Shown in pieces: positions 16,912 through 27,536 of a stretch of 64,000 bases of DNA. Position 1 is the stretch's first letter; the number at the start of each line of letters is the position of its first letter. The stretch is from Candidatus Flexifilum affinis. GTDB lineage: Bacteria > Chloroflexota > Anaerolineae > Aggregatilineales > Phototrophicaceae. The stretch lies in the NCBI GenBank assembly GCA_016713325.1, contig JADJPJ010000002.1, positions 310,001-374,000 of the forward strand, written 5' to 3'. The position numbers and the translations under genes were made by a program. The notes under the pieces were generated by a model. It was not told the DNA's origin, made no database searches, and saw only the letters and a list, made by a program, of their open reading frames with translations.

Positions 16912-17973
16912 GTGACGTTCGCCTGGAAAACATCACCAAACGTTTTGGCGAGAACACCGCACTGGAAGACGTCAGCCTGCACATCCAGGACGATGAGTTC
17001 TTCGTCATGCTCGGACCCACTGGCGCCGGCAAGACCACCACGCTGCGCGTCATCGCCGGCCTGGAAAAGCAGGACGCCGGCCATGTCTATCTCGACGAAG
17101 AACTGATGGATGGGGCGCAGCCCGCCGACCGCGATGTCGCCTTTGTCTTCCAGCAGTATTCGCTCTACCCGAACATGAGTGTCTACGACAATCTGGCCTT
17201 TCCACTGCGCTCGCCGCTGCGCCGCATCGCGGAGCCGGAGATCAAGCGCCGCGTGACCGAAGCCGCCGAAAAGCTGCGCATCACGCATCTGATGGAGCGC
17301 AAGACGGCCCGCCTTTCCGGCGGCGAGATGCAGCGCGTCAGCATCGGCCGCGCCATCGTCCGCCAACCGCGCATCTTCCTCATGGACGAGCCGCTCAGCA
17401 ACCTCGATGCCAAGCTGCGCGAGTCGCTGCGCGTTGAACTCAAGCACCTGCAGAAGACTCAGGGCAGTACGACGCTCTTCGTCACGCACGACCAGATCGA
17501 GGCGCTGACGATGGCCGATCGCATTGCCGTGCTGGACAAAGGGCGCATCATTCAGATTGGCACGCCCTTCGACATCTACGACCGGCCGGCGACCACCTTC
17601 GTCGCGCAGCTCGTCGGTACCCAGCGCATCAACCTGCTCTCGGCGGCATGGTCCGATGGCGCCTATCGCACGCCGGGGAACAGCCTGCGCTTTGCCAGGG
17701 GCGGCGAAGCCGCGCCCCACGGCGCTGCTGCTGAACAGGTGCTGGTCGGTGTCCGCCCCGAAGACGTGCGTCCCGGCGGCGGCGATTTCCCGTGGTGAAG
17801 TCGCGCTGATCGAGCCGCTCGGTGTCGAGACGATCCTGCACATCAAGACCGGCGACGCCACGCTGCTGTGCGTCGTCTCCGGCCTGTCAGCCTACAAACT
17901 TGGCGAGACCCTGTCGTTCGACTTTGCGGCCGACCGGTTGCATTACTTTGACATGGACGGCAGGCGGATATGA
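16908..17973 (+). CDS. ABC transporter ATPase, MalK/UgpC family (second), with a 1-base frameshift
   Basis: The first frame (to 17798) has Walker A GPTGAGKTT, Q-loop VFQQYSLYPNM, signature LSGGEMQRVSIGRAI, Walker B IFLMDEPLSNLDAK and H-loop VTHDQIEAL. It then ends at a premature stop inside the TOBE domain. Deleting one C from the CCC at 17789-17791 gives RPGGGDFRGEVALIEPLGVE and continues through HIKTGDATLLCVVSGLSAYKLGE to a stop at 17973, which is the normal MalK length (about 354 residues). The break is therefore best read as a one-base insertion in a homopolymer, either an assembly error or a recent mutation. Starts at ATGA, overlapping the first ATPase by 4 bp. Confidence 0.85.
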
Positions 17974-17977
17974 CAAC

Positions 17978-18003
17978 CTCAGCCCGGCCTGAGTTGGGCT
18001 GAG
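17978..18003. other. 8-bp stem hairpin between the ATPase and isomerase genes
   Basis: CTCAGCCC, a 10-nt loop, GGGCTGAG. It sits just before the AAGGAG ribosome site of the isomerase gene and has no U-tract; a processing or attenuation role is possible. Confidence 0.35.
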
Positions 18004-18020
18004 AGGCAAAGGAGCAGGTC

Positions 18021-18869
18021 ATGCGTTTTGGAGTCAATACGTGGGTCTGGACTAGCCCGCTCACCATCGAAGAACTGCGGGTGCTCGCGCCGAAAGTGCG
18101 TGGGATGGGGTTCGACTGGATTGAACTGCCGATTGAAGGGGTGAACGATTTTGACCCGGCGGAGGCGTCGGTCATCATACAAGCCAACGGCCTGGGCGTC
18201 AGCACCTGCGCCGCCATGGGGCCGGATCGCGATCTGGTGCACGAGGACGCCGCCATCCGCGAAAACGGCGCGGCTTACATTCGTGCCTGCATCGACATCA
18301 CCGCCGGCGTCGGCGGAACGAATCTGGTCGGGCCGATCTACTCGGCGGTCGGACGGGTATGGCAGCAGTCGCCGGACGAGCGCGCCCGCGACATCGACAC
18401 GCTGGTTGCCGGCCTGAAGCCGCTCTGCGCTTATGCCGCCGATCGTGGCGTCGTCCTCGGCATCGAGCCGCTCAACCGCTTCGAGACCAGCTTCATCAAC
18501 ACCGCCGCCCAGGTCGTGGAAGTCGTCGACCGGGTCGACAATCCGTCGTGCCGCATCATGCTCGACACCTTCCACATGAACATCGAAGAGAAATCGCTGG
18601 GCGATGCTATTCGCACCGCCGGCAAGCGCATGGTGCATCTGCACGCCTGCGAGAACGATCGCGGCGCGCCGGGCAGCGGCAATGTCACCTGGGACGCGGT
18701 CGCCAAAGCGGTAAAAGATGTCGGCTTCGACGGCCCGGTGGTGATCGAGTCCTTCACCAACAAGGTCAAAACGATCGCGCGGGCGGCGGCTATCTGGCGG
18801 GCCTTTGAGCCCAGCCAGGACGCGCTGGCGCAGAACGGCGTGGCATTCCTGAAGCGGCTTCTGGCCTGA
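18021..18869 (+). CDS. sugar isomerase/epimerase, D-tagatose 3-epimerase-like TIM barrel
   Basis: A 282-residue TIM barrel, paralogue of the enzyme at 10994-11878. Putative metal ligands are Glu in GIEPLNRFET, Asp in MLDTFHMNIEE, His in HLHACENDRG and Glu in VVIESF, the canonical ketose 3-epimerase set. It begins MRFGVNTWVWTSPL, typical of the family, with AAGGAG ahead of the ATG. Encoded directly after the transporter ATPase genes, so it probably acts early on the imported sugar. Having three xylose-isomerase-fold enzymes in one locus points to successive epimerisation or isomerisation steps. Confidence 0.87.
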   Translation: MRFGVNTWVWTSPLTIEELRVLAPKVRGMGFDWIELPIEGVNDFDPAEASVIIQANGLGVSTCAAMGPDRDLVHEDAAIRENGAAYIRACIDITAGVGGTNLVGPIYSAVGRVWQQSPDERARDIDTLVAGLKPLCAYAADRGVVLGIEPLNRFETSFINTAAQVVEVVDRVDNPSCRIMLDTFHMNIEEKSLGDAIRTAGKRMVHLHACENDRGAPGSGNVTWDAVAKAVKDVGFDGPVVIESFTNKVKTIARAAAIWRAFEPSQDALAQNGVAFLKRLLA

Positions 18870-18932
18870 AACCGGCCGGGCCAGGGACTGCCGGCAGCCG
18901 CCGGCGGCCCTCCGATCGACAAGGAGAGTTTG

Positions 18933-19670
18933 ATGCGCTACTGGGGACCTATCCGGGCGTTGGGCGGCAGCGCCCTCATTGCGCTGATCGTCGGCCTGAT
19001 CTTTCCATCCATCCGCGACAGCGTCTTCGATGAATCGGCGCGCGGCGCTGTTCTGTTGCAGGCTGTCCCGTTTGTCGCCTTCTTTATCGCGGTGCTGCTG
19101 ATCTACGCGCTGCTGATCGTCATCATCGCGCGCACCTACAATGGGCGCATCCCGAACCGCGCGCACACTCCGATCCTCTCGGTGCTGACCGCCGGCATCC
19201 TCTTTGGCGTGGTCTTCCTCTTCCAGCCGGCGCACATCGTCTTCTATCGCTACGGCTTCCCGCTGCTGCTCATCTCCACTCTCGCCTTCATCCTGTGGAG
19301 CCATGTCGTGCCCAAGAGCGCGCGGGCCGCTCTGGCGCTGCCTCGCTACACGACGACGCAGCAAGTCATCGGCGCCGTGGCCGGGCTCGCGGTGCTGGTC
19401 CTGCTGGTTACCGGCGCCGTCAGCGCCAACGTGCCGATCGAACCGTACGGAATTCGGCAGCGCGTGTGGGACCGCTACGACGACGCGAGAAAAGCGGAAA
19501 TTGCCGATCAGGCTGTTTCTGACTTCAACAATGTCGAGGTACCATTCCTGATCGTGCTGAATCTGTTCCCGGCGGCGCTGATTTTCTTCGCCGTACGAGA
19601 AGCCTCGGGGGCATTCGTCGGCGGCAGTCAGCCTGCCGCAGTCGCCTCCCCGGCGCGGGAACATGCGTGA
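18933..19670 (+). CDS. multi-pass membrane protein of unknown function
   Basis: A 245-residue protein with five or six hydrophobic helices (roughly residues 10-28, 45-68, 80-100, 105-120, 143-163 and 205-222) and a polar stretch of about 40 residues after the fifth. I do not recognise the family. The ATG at 18933 follows AAGGAG at 18921-18926; a TTG three bases earlier is possible. It lies inside the catabolic operon between two isomerase genes and its stop overlaps the longer version of the next frame, so co-transcription is likely. It could be an accessory membrane component of uptake, but nothing in the sequence shows that. Confidence 0.7.
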   Translation: MRYWGPIRALGGSALIALIVGLIFPSIRDSVFDESARGAVLLQAVPFVAFFIAVLLIYALLIVIIARTYNGRIPNRAHTPILSVLTAGILFGVVFLFQPAHIVFYRYGFPLLLISTLAFILWSHVVPKSARAALALPRYTTTQQVIGAVAGLAVLVLLVTGAVSANVPIEPYGIRQRVWDRYDDARKAEIADQAVSDFNNVEVPFLIVLNLFPAALIFFAVREASGAFVGGSQPAAVASPAREHA

Positions 19671-19711
19671 CTCTGAACATAGAGATCTTTGACGTAAGGA
19701 GATTTCACAAC

Positions 19712-20710
19712 ATGGCGAGACCTGTCACATTATTCACTGGGCAGTGGGCCGATCTCACGCTCGATACCCTGGCCGCCAAGGCCAAATCGTTCGGCTTCGA
19801 CGGCCTGGAACTGGCCTGCTGGGGCGATCACTTCGAGGTCGACAAGGCTTCAAGCGACGCCTACATTCGTTCGCGTCACGACATCCTGGATAAGCATGGG
19901 CTGAAGAGCTGGGCCATCAGCACCCACCTGGTCGGCCAGTGCGTCGCTGATGCCCACATTGACGAGCGCCACAAGAGCATCCTGCCGCCCCGCCTGTGGG
20001 GCGATGGCGATCCCGAAGGCGTGCGCCGTCGCTGCGCCGAAGACGTCATGAACACCGCTCGTGCCGCCAAGGCTTTCGGCGTGCCTGTCGTCAACGGCTT
20101 CACCGGCAGCCCGGTCTGGCACCTGATCTACCGCTTCCCGCCCACCAGCGACGCCATGATCGAAGCCGGCTACCGTGAATTTGCCGACCGCTGGAAGCCC
20201 ATTCTCGACGTTTTCCAGCAGGAGGGCGTCCGCTTTGGCCTGGAGGCACACCCGGCCGAGATCGCCTACGACATCTACAGCGCCGAGAGCGCCGTCGCCG
20301 CGCTGGGCAATCACCCGGCCTTTGGCTTCAACTTCGACCCCAGCCACTTCATTCACCAGCTCTTCGACCCGACCGAATTCCTGGTTCGCTTCCCGGATCG
20401 CATCTTCCACGTCCACGTCAAAGACTCGAAGGTCAACCTGAACGGCCGCAGCAGCATCCTGGGGTCGCACCTCCAGTTTGGCGACCCGCGCCGTGGCTGG
20501 GACTTCGTCTCGCCGGGGCGTGGCGACATGAACCTGGAGAAGATCATCCGGGTGCTCAATCGTATCGGCTACCAGGGCCCGCTCTCGGTCGAATGGGAAG
20601 ACAGCGGCATGGACCGCGAACATGGGGCGCGCGAGGCGGTCGAGTTCATCCGCAAGACCGATTTCGCGCCGTCCAACGTCGCCTTCGACGCCGCCTTCGC
20701 ATCGGAATAG
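19712..20710 (+). CDS. sugar phosphate isomerase/epimerase (IolE/IolI-like TIM barrel)
   Basis: A 332-residue TIM barrel longer than the other two in the locus. It starts [38 protein letters not shown] and carries putative metal ligands Glu in GLEAHPAE, Asp in NFDPSHF, His in FHVHVKDSK and Glu in SVEWEDSG. A 40-residue insertion ([22 protein letters not shown]) near the C-terminal end of the barrel is typical of a subfamily that co-occurs with Gfo/Idh/MocA dehydrogenases. ATG 19712 is used because TAAGGAG lies at 19695-19701; the frame is open to 19667. Followed by a repeat and then the dehydrogenase gene. Confidence 0.85.
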   Translation: MARPVTLFTGQWADLTLDTLAAKAKSFGFDGLELACWGDHFEVDKASSDAYIRSRHDILDKHGLKSWAISTHLVGQCVADAHIDERHKSILPPRLWGDGDPEGVRRRCAEDVMNTARAAKAFGVPVVNGFTGSPVWHLIYRFPPTSDAMIEAGYREFADRWKPILDVFQQEGVRFGLEAHPAEIAYDIYSAESAVAALGNHPAFGFNFDPSHFIHQLFDPTEFLVRFPDRIFHVHVKDSKVNLNGRSSILGSHLQFGDPRRGWDFVSPGRGDMNLEKIIRVLNRIGYQGPLSVEWEDSGMDREHGAREAVEFIRKTDFAPSNVAFDAAFASE

Positions 20711-20713
20711 AAG

Positions 20714-20793
20714 GCTGTAGGGACAAGGCCTGCCTTGTCCGTCAAATCCACGGTTCGTAGGGACGGGGCTTGCCCCGTCCGCCAGATCCACCG
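20714..20793. repeat. two tandem GTAGGGAC hairpins
   Basis: Two direct copies, GTAGGGACAAGGCCTGCCTTGTCC and GTAGGGACGGGGCTTGCCCCGTCC, are separated by a short AAATCCACGGTTC-type linker and the second is followed by a similar one. Stem bases differ between copies but pairing is kept. They lie between the isomerase and dehydrogenase genes of one operon. Confidence 0.7.
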
Positions 20794-20819
20794 CTCACCC
20801 TCAGAAAGGAGCAGCCCTC

Positions 20820-22013
20820 ATGGCTGAAGAAGTTGGCTTTACCAGTATGGCGGGCGCCCGTGCCGAAGGCGCGGCCCCGAATATCGGAATCGGCATGCTC
20901 GGCTATGCCTTCATGGGCAAGGCGCATACCAACGCCCTCAAGAAGCTGCCCTACATGATGTATCCGCCGGTGGCCAACCCGGTCCTCGCGGCGATCTGCG
21001 GGCGCAATGAAGAGGCCACCCGCGCCGCCGCCGAGCGTTACGGTTACGCCAAATACTACACCGACTGGCGGCAGATGCTCGAAGACCCGTCCGTGCAGGT
21101 GTTCGACAACGGCGGCCCGAATGACGCCCATGCCGAGCCGACCATCGCCGCGGCGCAGGCCGGCAAGCACGTTTTCTGCGAGAAGCCGCTCGCCCGCACC
21201 GCCGAAGAGGCGAAGTCCATGCTCGACGCGGTGCAGAAGGCTGGCGTCAAGCACATGGTCGCCTTCAACTACCGCTTCGTGCCGGCCATCGTTCAGGCCA
21301 GGCGCCTGATCGAGAGCGGCGCGCTGGGGCGCATTTTCCACTTCCGCGCCGTTTACCTGCAGGAATGGATCATCGACCCCAACTTCCCGAAGATCTGGCG
21401 TCTGGATAAGACCGTGGCCGGCAGCGGTGCGCTCGGCGATCTGGGCGCGCACATCATCGACCTGGGGCGCTATCTGGTGGGCGAGCCGAAGAGCGTCATG
21501 GGCATGACCAAGACGTTTGTCGAGGAACGCCCGCTCCCCGACGGCAGCGGGATGGGCAAGGTCGACGTCGATGACGCCTTTGTCGCTCTGTTCGACTTTG
21601 AGAACGGCGCCGTTGGCACCATGGAGGCCTCGCGCTTCTGCCAGGGCCGCAAGAACTTCAACAGCCTGGAGATCAACGGCGAGAAGGGCACCATTCACTT
21701 CAATCTGGAGCGCATGAACGAACTCAACGTCTTCTGGGCCGACGATGAGCCGAAGGAGACGCGCGGCTTCCACAACGTGCTGATCAGCGAAAGCTACCAT
21801 CCCTATTGGGAGAACTGGTGGCCGCACGGGCACATCATCGGGTGGGAGCACAGCTTCGTGCACGAGTTCCACCACTTCTTCAGCGCCATCGTCAACGGGA
21901 CCGATGTCGCGCCTTACGGCGCCGACTTCGAGGATGGCTATCGCAATGCCGTCATCTGCGACGCCATCGTCGCCTCCTCGCAGAGCCGCCGCGCCGTCGA
22001 CATCGTCTACTAA
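20820..22013 (+). CDS. Gfo/Idh/MocA family NAD(P)-dependent sugar dehydrogenase
   Basis: A 397-residue oxidoreductase. The Rossmann motif is GIGMLGYAFMGKAH, the catalytic-region lysine lies in CEKPLARTAEEA, and the substrate-domain signature is GALGDLGAHIIDLGRYL, in which Asp and His serve in catalysis. An N-terminal tail of 20 residues precedes the Rossmann fold. The family oxidises or reduces inositols, sugars and their derivatives. AAGGAG lies 10 nt before the ATG. Last gene of the plus catabolic arm; together with the preceding isomerase this resembles an inositol- or keto-sugar-type route. Confidence 0.9.
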   Translation: MAEEVGFTSMAGARAEGAAPNIGIGMLGYAFMGKAHTNALKKLPYMMYPPVANPVLAAICGRNEEATRAAAERYGYAKYYTDWRQMLEDPSVQVFDNGGPNDAHAEPTIAAAQAGKHVFCEKPLARTAEEAKSMLDAVQKAGVKHMVAFNYRFVPAIVQARRLIESGALGRIFHFRAVYLQEWIIDPNFPKIWRLDKTVAGSGALGDLGAHIIDLGRYLVGEPKSVMGMTKTFVEERPLPDGSGMGKVDVDDAFVALFDFENGAVGTMEASRFCQGRKNFNSLEINGEKGTIHFNLERMNELNVFWADDEPKETRGFHNVLISESYHPYWENWWPHGHIIGWEHSFVHEFHHFFSAIVNGTDVAPYGADFEDGYRNAVICDAIVASSQSRRAVDIVY

Positions 22014-22200
22014 CCCTGCCGCCCCCTTACCTCACAGCCCTGGTTTTGTCCATCTTGTGACTCGCGCTCCGGTGCACTCAGTATGATGGTCGCAGGCAGT
22101 CTTTCGCATGGTCACGGTCTGCGCGATGTCCCGAGGGTAATGGTCACCTTCTTCCCCCCTTCACGGTTCACCCGTCCCGTACAGCGCCGCGGCCAGGGGC

Positions 22201-22498
<298 letters not shown>

Positions 22499-22969
22499 CT
22501 CCGTCCGTGCCCAGTGATAATGGCTGCACGTGGCCGAGGTCATGTAGGAACCGAGCGTCGTGGTCTTTGTCCACTTGTAGACCTTGGGGGTGAACAGTTC
22601 TTCGTCCGTCATCGACTGGATGGCAGCGAAGATTGCCTCGTAGGACGTGCGGAACTGCTCCAGAATCGCGTCGAGCGGCGCATCCTTGTAGGTCTCATAA
22701 ATGTGCTGGTTCAGCGCCGGAATCTGCTGCCAGGTGTAGCCCTGGCCAGGCGTCTGCGGTGTTTCCCCGCGTTTGCCGGCCTCATACCATGCCAGACACA
22801 TCTGTTCCCACGCCAGCAAATGTGCCAGCACGTCCTTGACCGACCATTCTCCGACCGTGCCTGGTCTGGTCATCTGTTCCGGCGTCAGGGCCTCCAACTG
22901 AGTGTTCAGCGCCGCCCGCTCTTTCAGGATTTCGGCGATCAACTGGGACTTACTGGTAGGTCGTGGCAT
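22499..22969 (-). CDS. ClbS/DfsB-like four-helix (DinB fold) protein, 3' end lost in poly-G
   Basis: About 157 residues are readable: MPRPTSKSQLIAEILKERAALN, then TVGEWSVKDVLAHLLAWEQMCLAWYEAG and a closing TLGSYMTSATCSHYHWARTEI. This is the ClbS/DfsB/IRC4 pattern; such proteins are usually about 170 residues, so only some ten C-terminal residues are missing. The frame then runs into poly-Pro encoded by the G tract and technically stays open to 22112. Family members have a DinB-type four-helix bundle; ClbS is a colibactin self-resistance cyclopropane hydrolase, but most relatives have no known substrate. Stand-alone gene. Confidence 0.75.
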
Positions 22970-23072
22970 AGGTGCCGTCCTTATGAGAAAATTTGTTCTA
23001 CCACTTTCTCAAGGATACGGCGTGTTCATTGCCCGGACCAGTGACGAATTACACATCCGGCGGGTTGGGCTG

Positions 23073-23627
23073 TCATTTACCCCGCAATCCCCAGCGCGTC
23101 TCGTTCTCGCCCGCTTTCAGGTTGACCCACCGCGCCAGCGTGAACAGCCAGTCCGACAGCCGGTTCAGGTACACCATCACCACCTCGTTGAGCGCGGTGC
23201 CGCCGTCGATGGCGTCTACACATTCTCGCTCCGCCCGACGGCACACCGTCCGCGCCACGTGAATCGTCGCTGCGGCGGCCACCCCGGCAGGCAGGATGAA
23301 GTTCTTGAGTTCGGGCAGTTCCTCGTCCATGCGGTCGATCTCTGCCTCAAGCCGGGCGATCGGCGTGTCGGTCATCCGCACCAGCCACTCCGGGTTCGAG
23401 TCCATCGGCGTCGCCAGGTCCGCCCCCACAGTGAACAGCTCGTTTTGCACCGCCTCCAGCCAGCTATCCGCCGGTTCCTGCACCCCGTGGGCGCGTGCCA
23501 GTCCCAGCAGCGAGTTCAGCTCGTCGACAGTGCCATAGGCGTTGACGCGGGGATCGTTCTTGCGGACTCGTCCGCCGGAAAAAAGACTGGTATCGCCCTC
23601 GTCGCCGGTACGTGTATAGATCTTCAA
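23073..23627 (-). CDS. cob(I)yrinic acid a,c-diamide adenosyltransferase (PduO type)
   Basis: A 184-residue trimeric-type ATP:cob(I)alamin adenosyltransferase. Hallmarks are KIYTRTGDEGDTSLFSGGR at the N-terminus (ATP binding), YGTVDELNSLLG, and the helix VCRRAERECVDA with the conserved Arg-x-x-Glu-Arg-like pattern, ending VYLNRLSDWLFTLARWVN. It makes adenosylcobalamin, so the host uses B12-dependent mutases or reductases. I place the start at TTG 23627, where the family N-terminus begins and GAGGA precedes; the frame runs on to 23681. It lies next to the dehydratase gene, 94 bp away. Confidence 0.9.
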   Translation of the reverse strand: MKIYTRTGDEGDTSLFSGGRVRKNDPRVNAYGTVDELNSLLGLARAHGVQEPADSWLEAVQNELFTVGADLATPMDSNPEWLVRMTDTPIARLEAEIDRMDEELPELKNFILPAGVAAAATIHVARTVCRRAERECVDAIDGGTALNEVVMVYLNRLSDWLFTLARWVNLKAGENETRWGLRGK

Positions 23628-23721
23628 TGGTGCATCCTCATCAGACCAGACCTGTGGACCGGCAATAGTACAATGGCGCACCCTTCAGCGGAATACCCCC
23701 TGTCCCGATGCCGGTCGAAAA

Positions 23722-24870
23722 CTACCACTCCGCGATCGAGCCGTCCTCCCGCCGCCAGACCGGGTTGCGCCAGCGATGGCCCACTGCCGCCGCTTCGCGC
23801 ACCCGCTCCTCGTCGACCTCGATGCCCAGCCCCGGCGCAGTGGGAAGCGCCACGAACCCCTCGGCATAGTGGAACACGCCCGGATCGACCAGATAGTCGA
23901 GCAGGTCGTTGCCGGCGTTGTAATGGATGCCCAGGCTTTGCTCCTGGATGAAGGCATTGTAGGCGACGGCGTCGATTTGCAGGCAGGCCACCAGTGCGAT
24001 CGGACCGAGCGGGCAGTGGGGCGCCACCGCCACGTCGAAGGCCTCGGCCATGGCCGCGATCTTGAACACCTCCGTGATGCCGCCCGCGTGCGACAGATCC
24101 GGCTGGATGATGTCGACCACGCCGTCCATCAGCAGCGGCTTGAAGTCCCAGCGTGAGAACATGCGCTCACCGGTGGCGATCGGCGTCGAGGTATGCGCCG
24201 CGATTTCGCGCAGGGCGTCGTTGTGCTCCGGCAGCACTGGCTCCTCGATAAACATCAGATGATAGGGCTCCAGTTCGTGCGCCAGCACCTTGGCCATCGG
24301 TTTATGCATCCGTCCATGAAAGTCGATACCGATCCCGAAGCCGGAGCCGACGGCTTCGCGTACCGTCGCGACCCGCTCGATCACCGCTTCCAGCTTGTCG
24401 TGCGTATCGATGTAATGCATCTCTTCTGTCGCGTTCATCTTCACGGCCGTGAAGCCCAGCGCCTGTCGCTCTTTGGCCTGCTGCGCCACGTCCGATGGCC
24501 GGTCGCCGCCCACCCACGAGTAAATGCGCATCTTGTCCCGCACCGCGCCGCCCAGCAGATCGTAGACCGGCACGCCGTGCGCCTTGCCCTTGATATCCCA
24601 CAGGGCCTGGTCGATCCCGGCGATTGCGCTCATGCTCACCGCGCCGCCGCGGTAGAAGCGCGCCCGGTACAGCGTCTCCCAAATATCCTGAATGCGCGAC
24701 GGGTCCTGGCCGATCAGGTAATCTTCCATCTCGCGTACAGCCGCAGCCACCGTCTCCGCCTGACCTTCGACGATCGGTTCGCCCCAGCCCGTCAGGCCTT
24801 CGTCGGTCGACATCTTCAGGAACAGCCATCGGGGAGGGACGACAAAAAGCTCAATCTTTGTGATCTTCAT
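23722..24870 (-). CDS. enolase-superfamily sugar-acid dehydratase (D-galactonate dehydratase-like)
   Basis: A 382-residue member of the mandelate racemase/enolase superfamily. It opens [32 protein letters not shown], carries the metal ligands in [16 protein letters not shown] and [12 protein letters not shown], and has the catalytic His in [12 protein letters not shown], the arrangement of DgoD. It dehydrates an aldonate to a 2-keto-3-deoxy acid. The reading frame is open far beyond the true start; the conserved N-terminus fixes ATG 24870. Divergent from the threonine catabolic pair with a 111-bp gap. Confidence 0.87.
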   Translation of the reverse strand: MKITKIELFVVPPRWLFLKMSTDEGLTGWGEPIVEGQAETVAAAVREMEDYLIGQDPSRIQDIWETLYRARFYRGGAVSMSAIAGIDQALWDIKGKAHGVPVYDLLGGAVRDKMRIYSWVGGDRPSDVAQQAKERQALGFTAVKMNATEEMHYIDTHDKLEAVIERVATVREAVGSGFGIGIDFHGRMHKPMAKVLAHELEPYHLMFIEEPVLPEHNDALREIAAHTSTPIATGERMFSRWDFKPLLMDGVVDIIQPDLSHAGGITEVFKIAAMAEAFDVAVAPHCPLGPIALVACLQIDAVAYNAFIQEQSLGIHYNAGNDLLDYLVDPGVFHYAEGFVALPTAPGLGIEVDEERVREAAAVGHRWRNPVWRREDGSIAEW

Positions 24871-24981
24871 CGCAGGCGGATCTCCCGGTGCATGTGCTAT
24901 TGTAGTAGTAAATTGTAACGTGACTTCTGATGCTCGGCAGGGCAGTCGCCGGCCGGCAGTCGAAGAACCTGGAGGTTGCGC

Positions 24982-26175
<1,194 letters not shown>

Positions 26176-26179
26176 AGCG

Positions 26180-27232
26180 ATGTTCGTTCGAAGACGCCCG
26201 CAGTTGCGGGAAAAAGTCACCCTCATCACCGGAGCCAACGGCGAAGTCGGCCACGGCCTGATCCAGTATCTTTACGCCCAGCAGGATGCCTCCGATGTCG
26301 TTGTGCTCGACCTGCGCGGCCTGGACGACTCCATGCGCGGCATGGTCAACCGGGTCATCACCGGCGACATTCTGGACAACGAGCTGATCAATCTTCTGCT
26401 CAACGAGTACGAGATCGACACCATCATTCATCTGGCGGCGCTGCTCTCCACCCATTCCGAGTTCAACCCGGAGACGGCCCACCGCGTCAACGTGCAGGGC
26501 ACCATCAACCTGCTCAAGCTCGCCATCGAGCAGGGCAAGTCGCGCGGTTTGCCGGTCAAGTTCATCTTTCCCAGCTCCATCGCCGTCTACGGCATGCCGG
26601 ATCTGGAGACCAAGGCGCGTGTGCCCTCGGTCAAAGAGGAGGATTTCCTCTACCCAATCACCATGTATGGCTGCAACAAGCTCTACTGCGAGCACCTCGG
26701 CCGTTACTATGCCCAGTACTACCAGCAGCTCTCCGCCTCGCGCTCCCTCGGCGTCGATTTCCGCTGTGTGCGCTTCCCCGGCCTGATCAGCGCGCAGACG
26801 CTGCCCACCGGCGGCACCAGCGACTTCGCCCCGGAGATGCTGCACGCCGCCATTCGCGGCCGGCCCTACGCCTGCTTCGTCCGCGAAGATGCCCGTATCC
26901 CGTTCATGATGATGCCCGATGCCATCAAGTCGTTGCTCATGCTGGCCAATGCCCCACAGGACCAGTTGAACCACTACATCTACAACGTGACCAGCTTCTC
27001 GCTCTCCGCCGAGGAGATTGCCGATCGGGTGCGCAGCAAATTCCCGGAGGCGCAAATCACCTTCGAACCGGATCTGGCGCGGCAGGCCATCGTCGACAGT
27101 TGGCCCGCCGACATCGATGACAGCGCCGCGCGCAAGGAGTGGAACTGGACGCCCGACTACGACGCCGATCGGGCCTTTAACGACTATCTGATTCCTACGA
27201 TCTCCAGCCTCGCCGCTCGCGATCCGGGTTAA
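26180..27232 (+). CDS. SDR-type L-threonine 3-dehydrogenase
   Basis: A 350-residue extended short-chain dehydrogenase. NAD-binding [11 protein letters not shown], catalytic Ser in PSSIAVYG, Tyr-x-x-x-Lys in YGCNK, and the substrate-binding signature [35 protein letters not shown], which is diagnostic for the SDR threonine dehydrogenases. It oxidises L-threonine to 2-amino-3-oxobutyrate, the substrate of the upstream Kbl. The two genes are 4 bp apart and form a complete threonine-to-glycine plus acetyl-CoA pathway. Confidence 0.92.
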   Translation: MFVRRRPQLREKVTLITGANGEVGHGLIQYLYAQQDASDVVVLDLRGLDDSMRGMVNRVITGDILDNELINLLLNEYEIDTIIHLAALLSTHSEFNPETAHRVNVQGTINLLKLAIEQGKSRGLPVKFIFPSSIAVYGMPDLETKARVPSVKEEDFLYPITMYGCNKLYCEHLGRYYAQYYQQLSASRSLGVDFRCVRFPGLISAQTLPTGGTSDFAPEMLHAAIRGRPYACFVREDARIPFMMMPDAIKSLLMLANAPQDQLNHYIYNVTSFSLSAEEIADRVRSKFPEAQITFEPDLARQAIVDSWPADIDDSAARKEWNWTPDYDADRAFNDYLIPTISSLAARDPG

Positions 27233-27324
27233 TAGTAATCGCGCCATTGCGGCGGCTGGTCCATCTCCATCCATCGCCCTCGTACGGGCCGACCCATGTG
27301 TCGGCCCGCCTTCATCTCCGCAGC

Positions 27325-27472
27325 CTAGAGCGTATCTGAATATTCGGCGGTTCTCTCGTAGGGACGGCATTCTTGCCGTCCGGGACCGGCGGACACGCAG
27401 AAGCGTGTCCCTACGAAGATGCGTTTTTGTGCCGCAACGAATGCAAAAGGGCAATTATCAGATACGCTCTAG
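27325..27472. mobile_element. 148-bp MITE-like element with 15-bp perfect terminal inverted repeats
   Basis: CTAGAGCGTATCTGA at 27325-27339 is exactly mirrored by TCAGATACGCTCTAG at 27458-27472. The interior is non-coding and itself contains a GTAGGGAC...GTCCCTAC composite hairpin (about 27357-27417). No clear target-site duplication adjoins the ends. A fragment of the same end (CACGCTCTAG) is seen near 56790. Transposition would need a transposase encoded elsewhere. Together with the family-B repeat this accounts for most of the gap 27233-27536. Confidence 0.65.
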
Positions 27473-27489
27473 ACTCGCAGGGTCTGCAC

Positions 27490-27532
27490 AACCGGCTCCC
27501 CTCTCCGAGCGAAGAGGGGCCAGGGGTTGAGG
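27490..27532. repeat. CCCCTCTCC/GAGGGGCCAGGGGTTGAGG hairpin repeat
   Basis: A further copy of the family at 10891: CCCCTCTCC, a short loop, AAGAGGGG and the CAGGGGTTGAGG tail. It lies directly downstream of the MFS-HEAT gene on the minus strand and could also act as its 3' hairpin. Confidence 0.55.
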
Positions 27533-27536
27533 TTCC

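Noticed and set aside
17979..19664. 561-residue minus-strand frame
   Set aside because: Antisense shadow of the isomerase and membrane-protein genes.
23391..23403. tRNA T-loop-like GGGTTCGAGTCC
   Set aside because: It lies inside the adenosyltransferase gene and no acceptor, D or anticodon arms could be built around it.
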